Below, in pieces: positions 21,351 to 21,481 of a stretch of 21,481 bases of DNA. The stretch comes from Stenotrophomonas sp. Its GTDB lineage: Bacteria > Pseudomonadota > Gammaproteobacteria > Xanthomonadales > Xanthomonadaceae. Under the pieces are notes generated by a model that made no database searches, was not told where the DNA came from, and worked only from the letters and a program-made list of their open reading frames with translations. The stretch spans positions 1 through 21,481 of the forward strand of contig DQIG01000015.1 of NCBI GenBank assembly GCA_003525885.1, written 5' to 3'. Numbering within the stretch: the first letter of the stretch is position 1; each line of letters opens with the position of its first letter. The translations under genes and the position numbers were made by a program.

Positions 21351-21481
21351 GCCAGCGACCGCTCCACGCTCAGTACCATCAGGCCCTGCGCGCCGGCGCG
21401 CTCGAGTTCTTCCATGCGCTGCCAGCTCAGTGGGCCCGGGCACATGGTCTGCAGGCGCAGCGCGCCGCCATCGGCCGGCAG
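21347..21481 (-). CDS. hisG: HisG, ATP phosphoribosyltransferase, C-terminal end (5' truncated by window edge)
   Basis: The frame read on the minus strand from the right edge gives 44 residues ending [22 protein letters not shown] and stops with TGA at 21347-21349, overlapping the hisD ATG by the ATGA pattern. The ending (helix with ELERAGA, then a strand LMVLSVE) matches the C-terminal regulatory domain of the long form of HisG, the histidine-inhibited first enzyme of the pathway. Position directly upstream of hisD supports the call. The rest of the gene and the operon promoter, including any his leader, lie outside the window. Confidence 0.85.

Noticed and set aside
1..21481. CRISPR arrays, tRNA or rRNA genes, insertion sequences, prophage or integrase genes
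   Set aside because: No regularly spaced repeats, cloverleaf patterns, transposase motifs or terminal inverted repeats with target duplications were found by reading both strands.

Overview
This is a GC-rich, gene-dense chromosomal window from a gammaproteobacterium of the Xanthomonadaceae, most likely Stenotrophomonas (S. maltophilia group). The assignment rests on several things seen together: GTAG-type palindromes of the SMAG class right behind stop codons, large TonB-dependent receptors including one of the Xanthomonas/Caulobacter type, a bifunctional HisB, and a compact his operon in the order G-D-C-B-H-A-F-IE. No transposase, integrase, CRISPR array, rRNA or tRNA gene was seen.

Layout. 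Positions 1-328 hold the 3' end of a LysR-type regulator. After an AT-rich leader comes a 920-residue TonB-dependent receptor (467-3229, +). Positions 3390-6760 form a copper-homeostasis module. On the plus strand a 64-residue CopZ-like chaperone has its own CueR-type promoter. Converging on it are the Cu(I) ATPase copA and cueR, co-transcribed on the minus strand from a second, almost identical CueR-type promoter. A second TonB-dependent receptor (6866-9823, -) follows, with a palindrome-rich upstream region.

Positions 10233-15029 (minus strand) hold a catabolic-looking cluster. In transcription order it is a secreted calcineurin-like phosphoesterase, a 94-residue unknown protein, a glucokinase-family sugar kinase, a Tat-exported N4-(beta-N-acetylglucosaminyl)-L-asparaginase, and a CutC-family protein that overlaps the asparaginase gene by 4 bp. 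I read the last three as a possible salvage route for GlcNAc-asparagine or glycopeptides, with the neighbouring receptor as a candidate importer. This is inference, supported by gene coupling and by a shared 12-14 bp operator-like palindrome upstream of both the kinase and the receptor.

Positions 15184-21481 are the histidine biosynthesis operon on the minus strand, from the 3' end of hisG through hisD, hisC, hisB, hisH, hisA and hisF to hisIE. Every junction overlaps (4, 7 or 11 bp). The operon ends in a double SMAG palindrome 5 nt after the hisIE stop.

Nothing here is a proven new system. The points most worth a second look are the asparaginase-CutC-kinase cluster, the CutC protein that lacks the cysteine associated with copper binding, the orphan LacI-like operators, and the HisB phosphatase domain without its usual zinc ligands.
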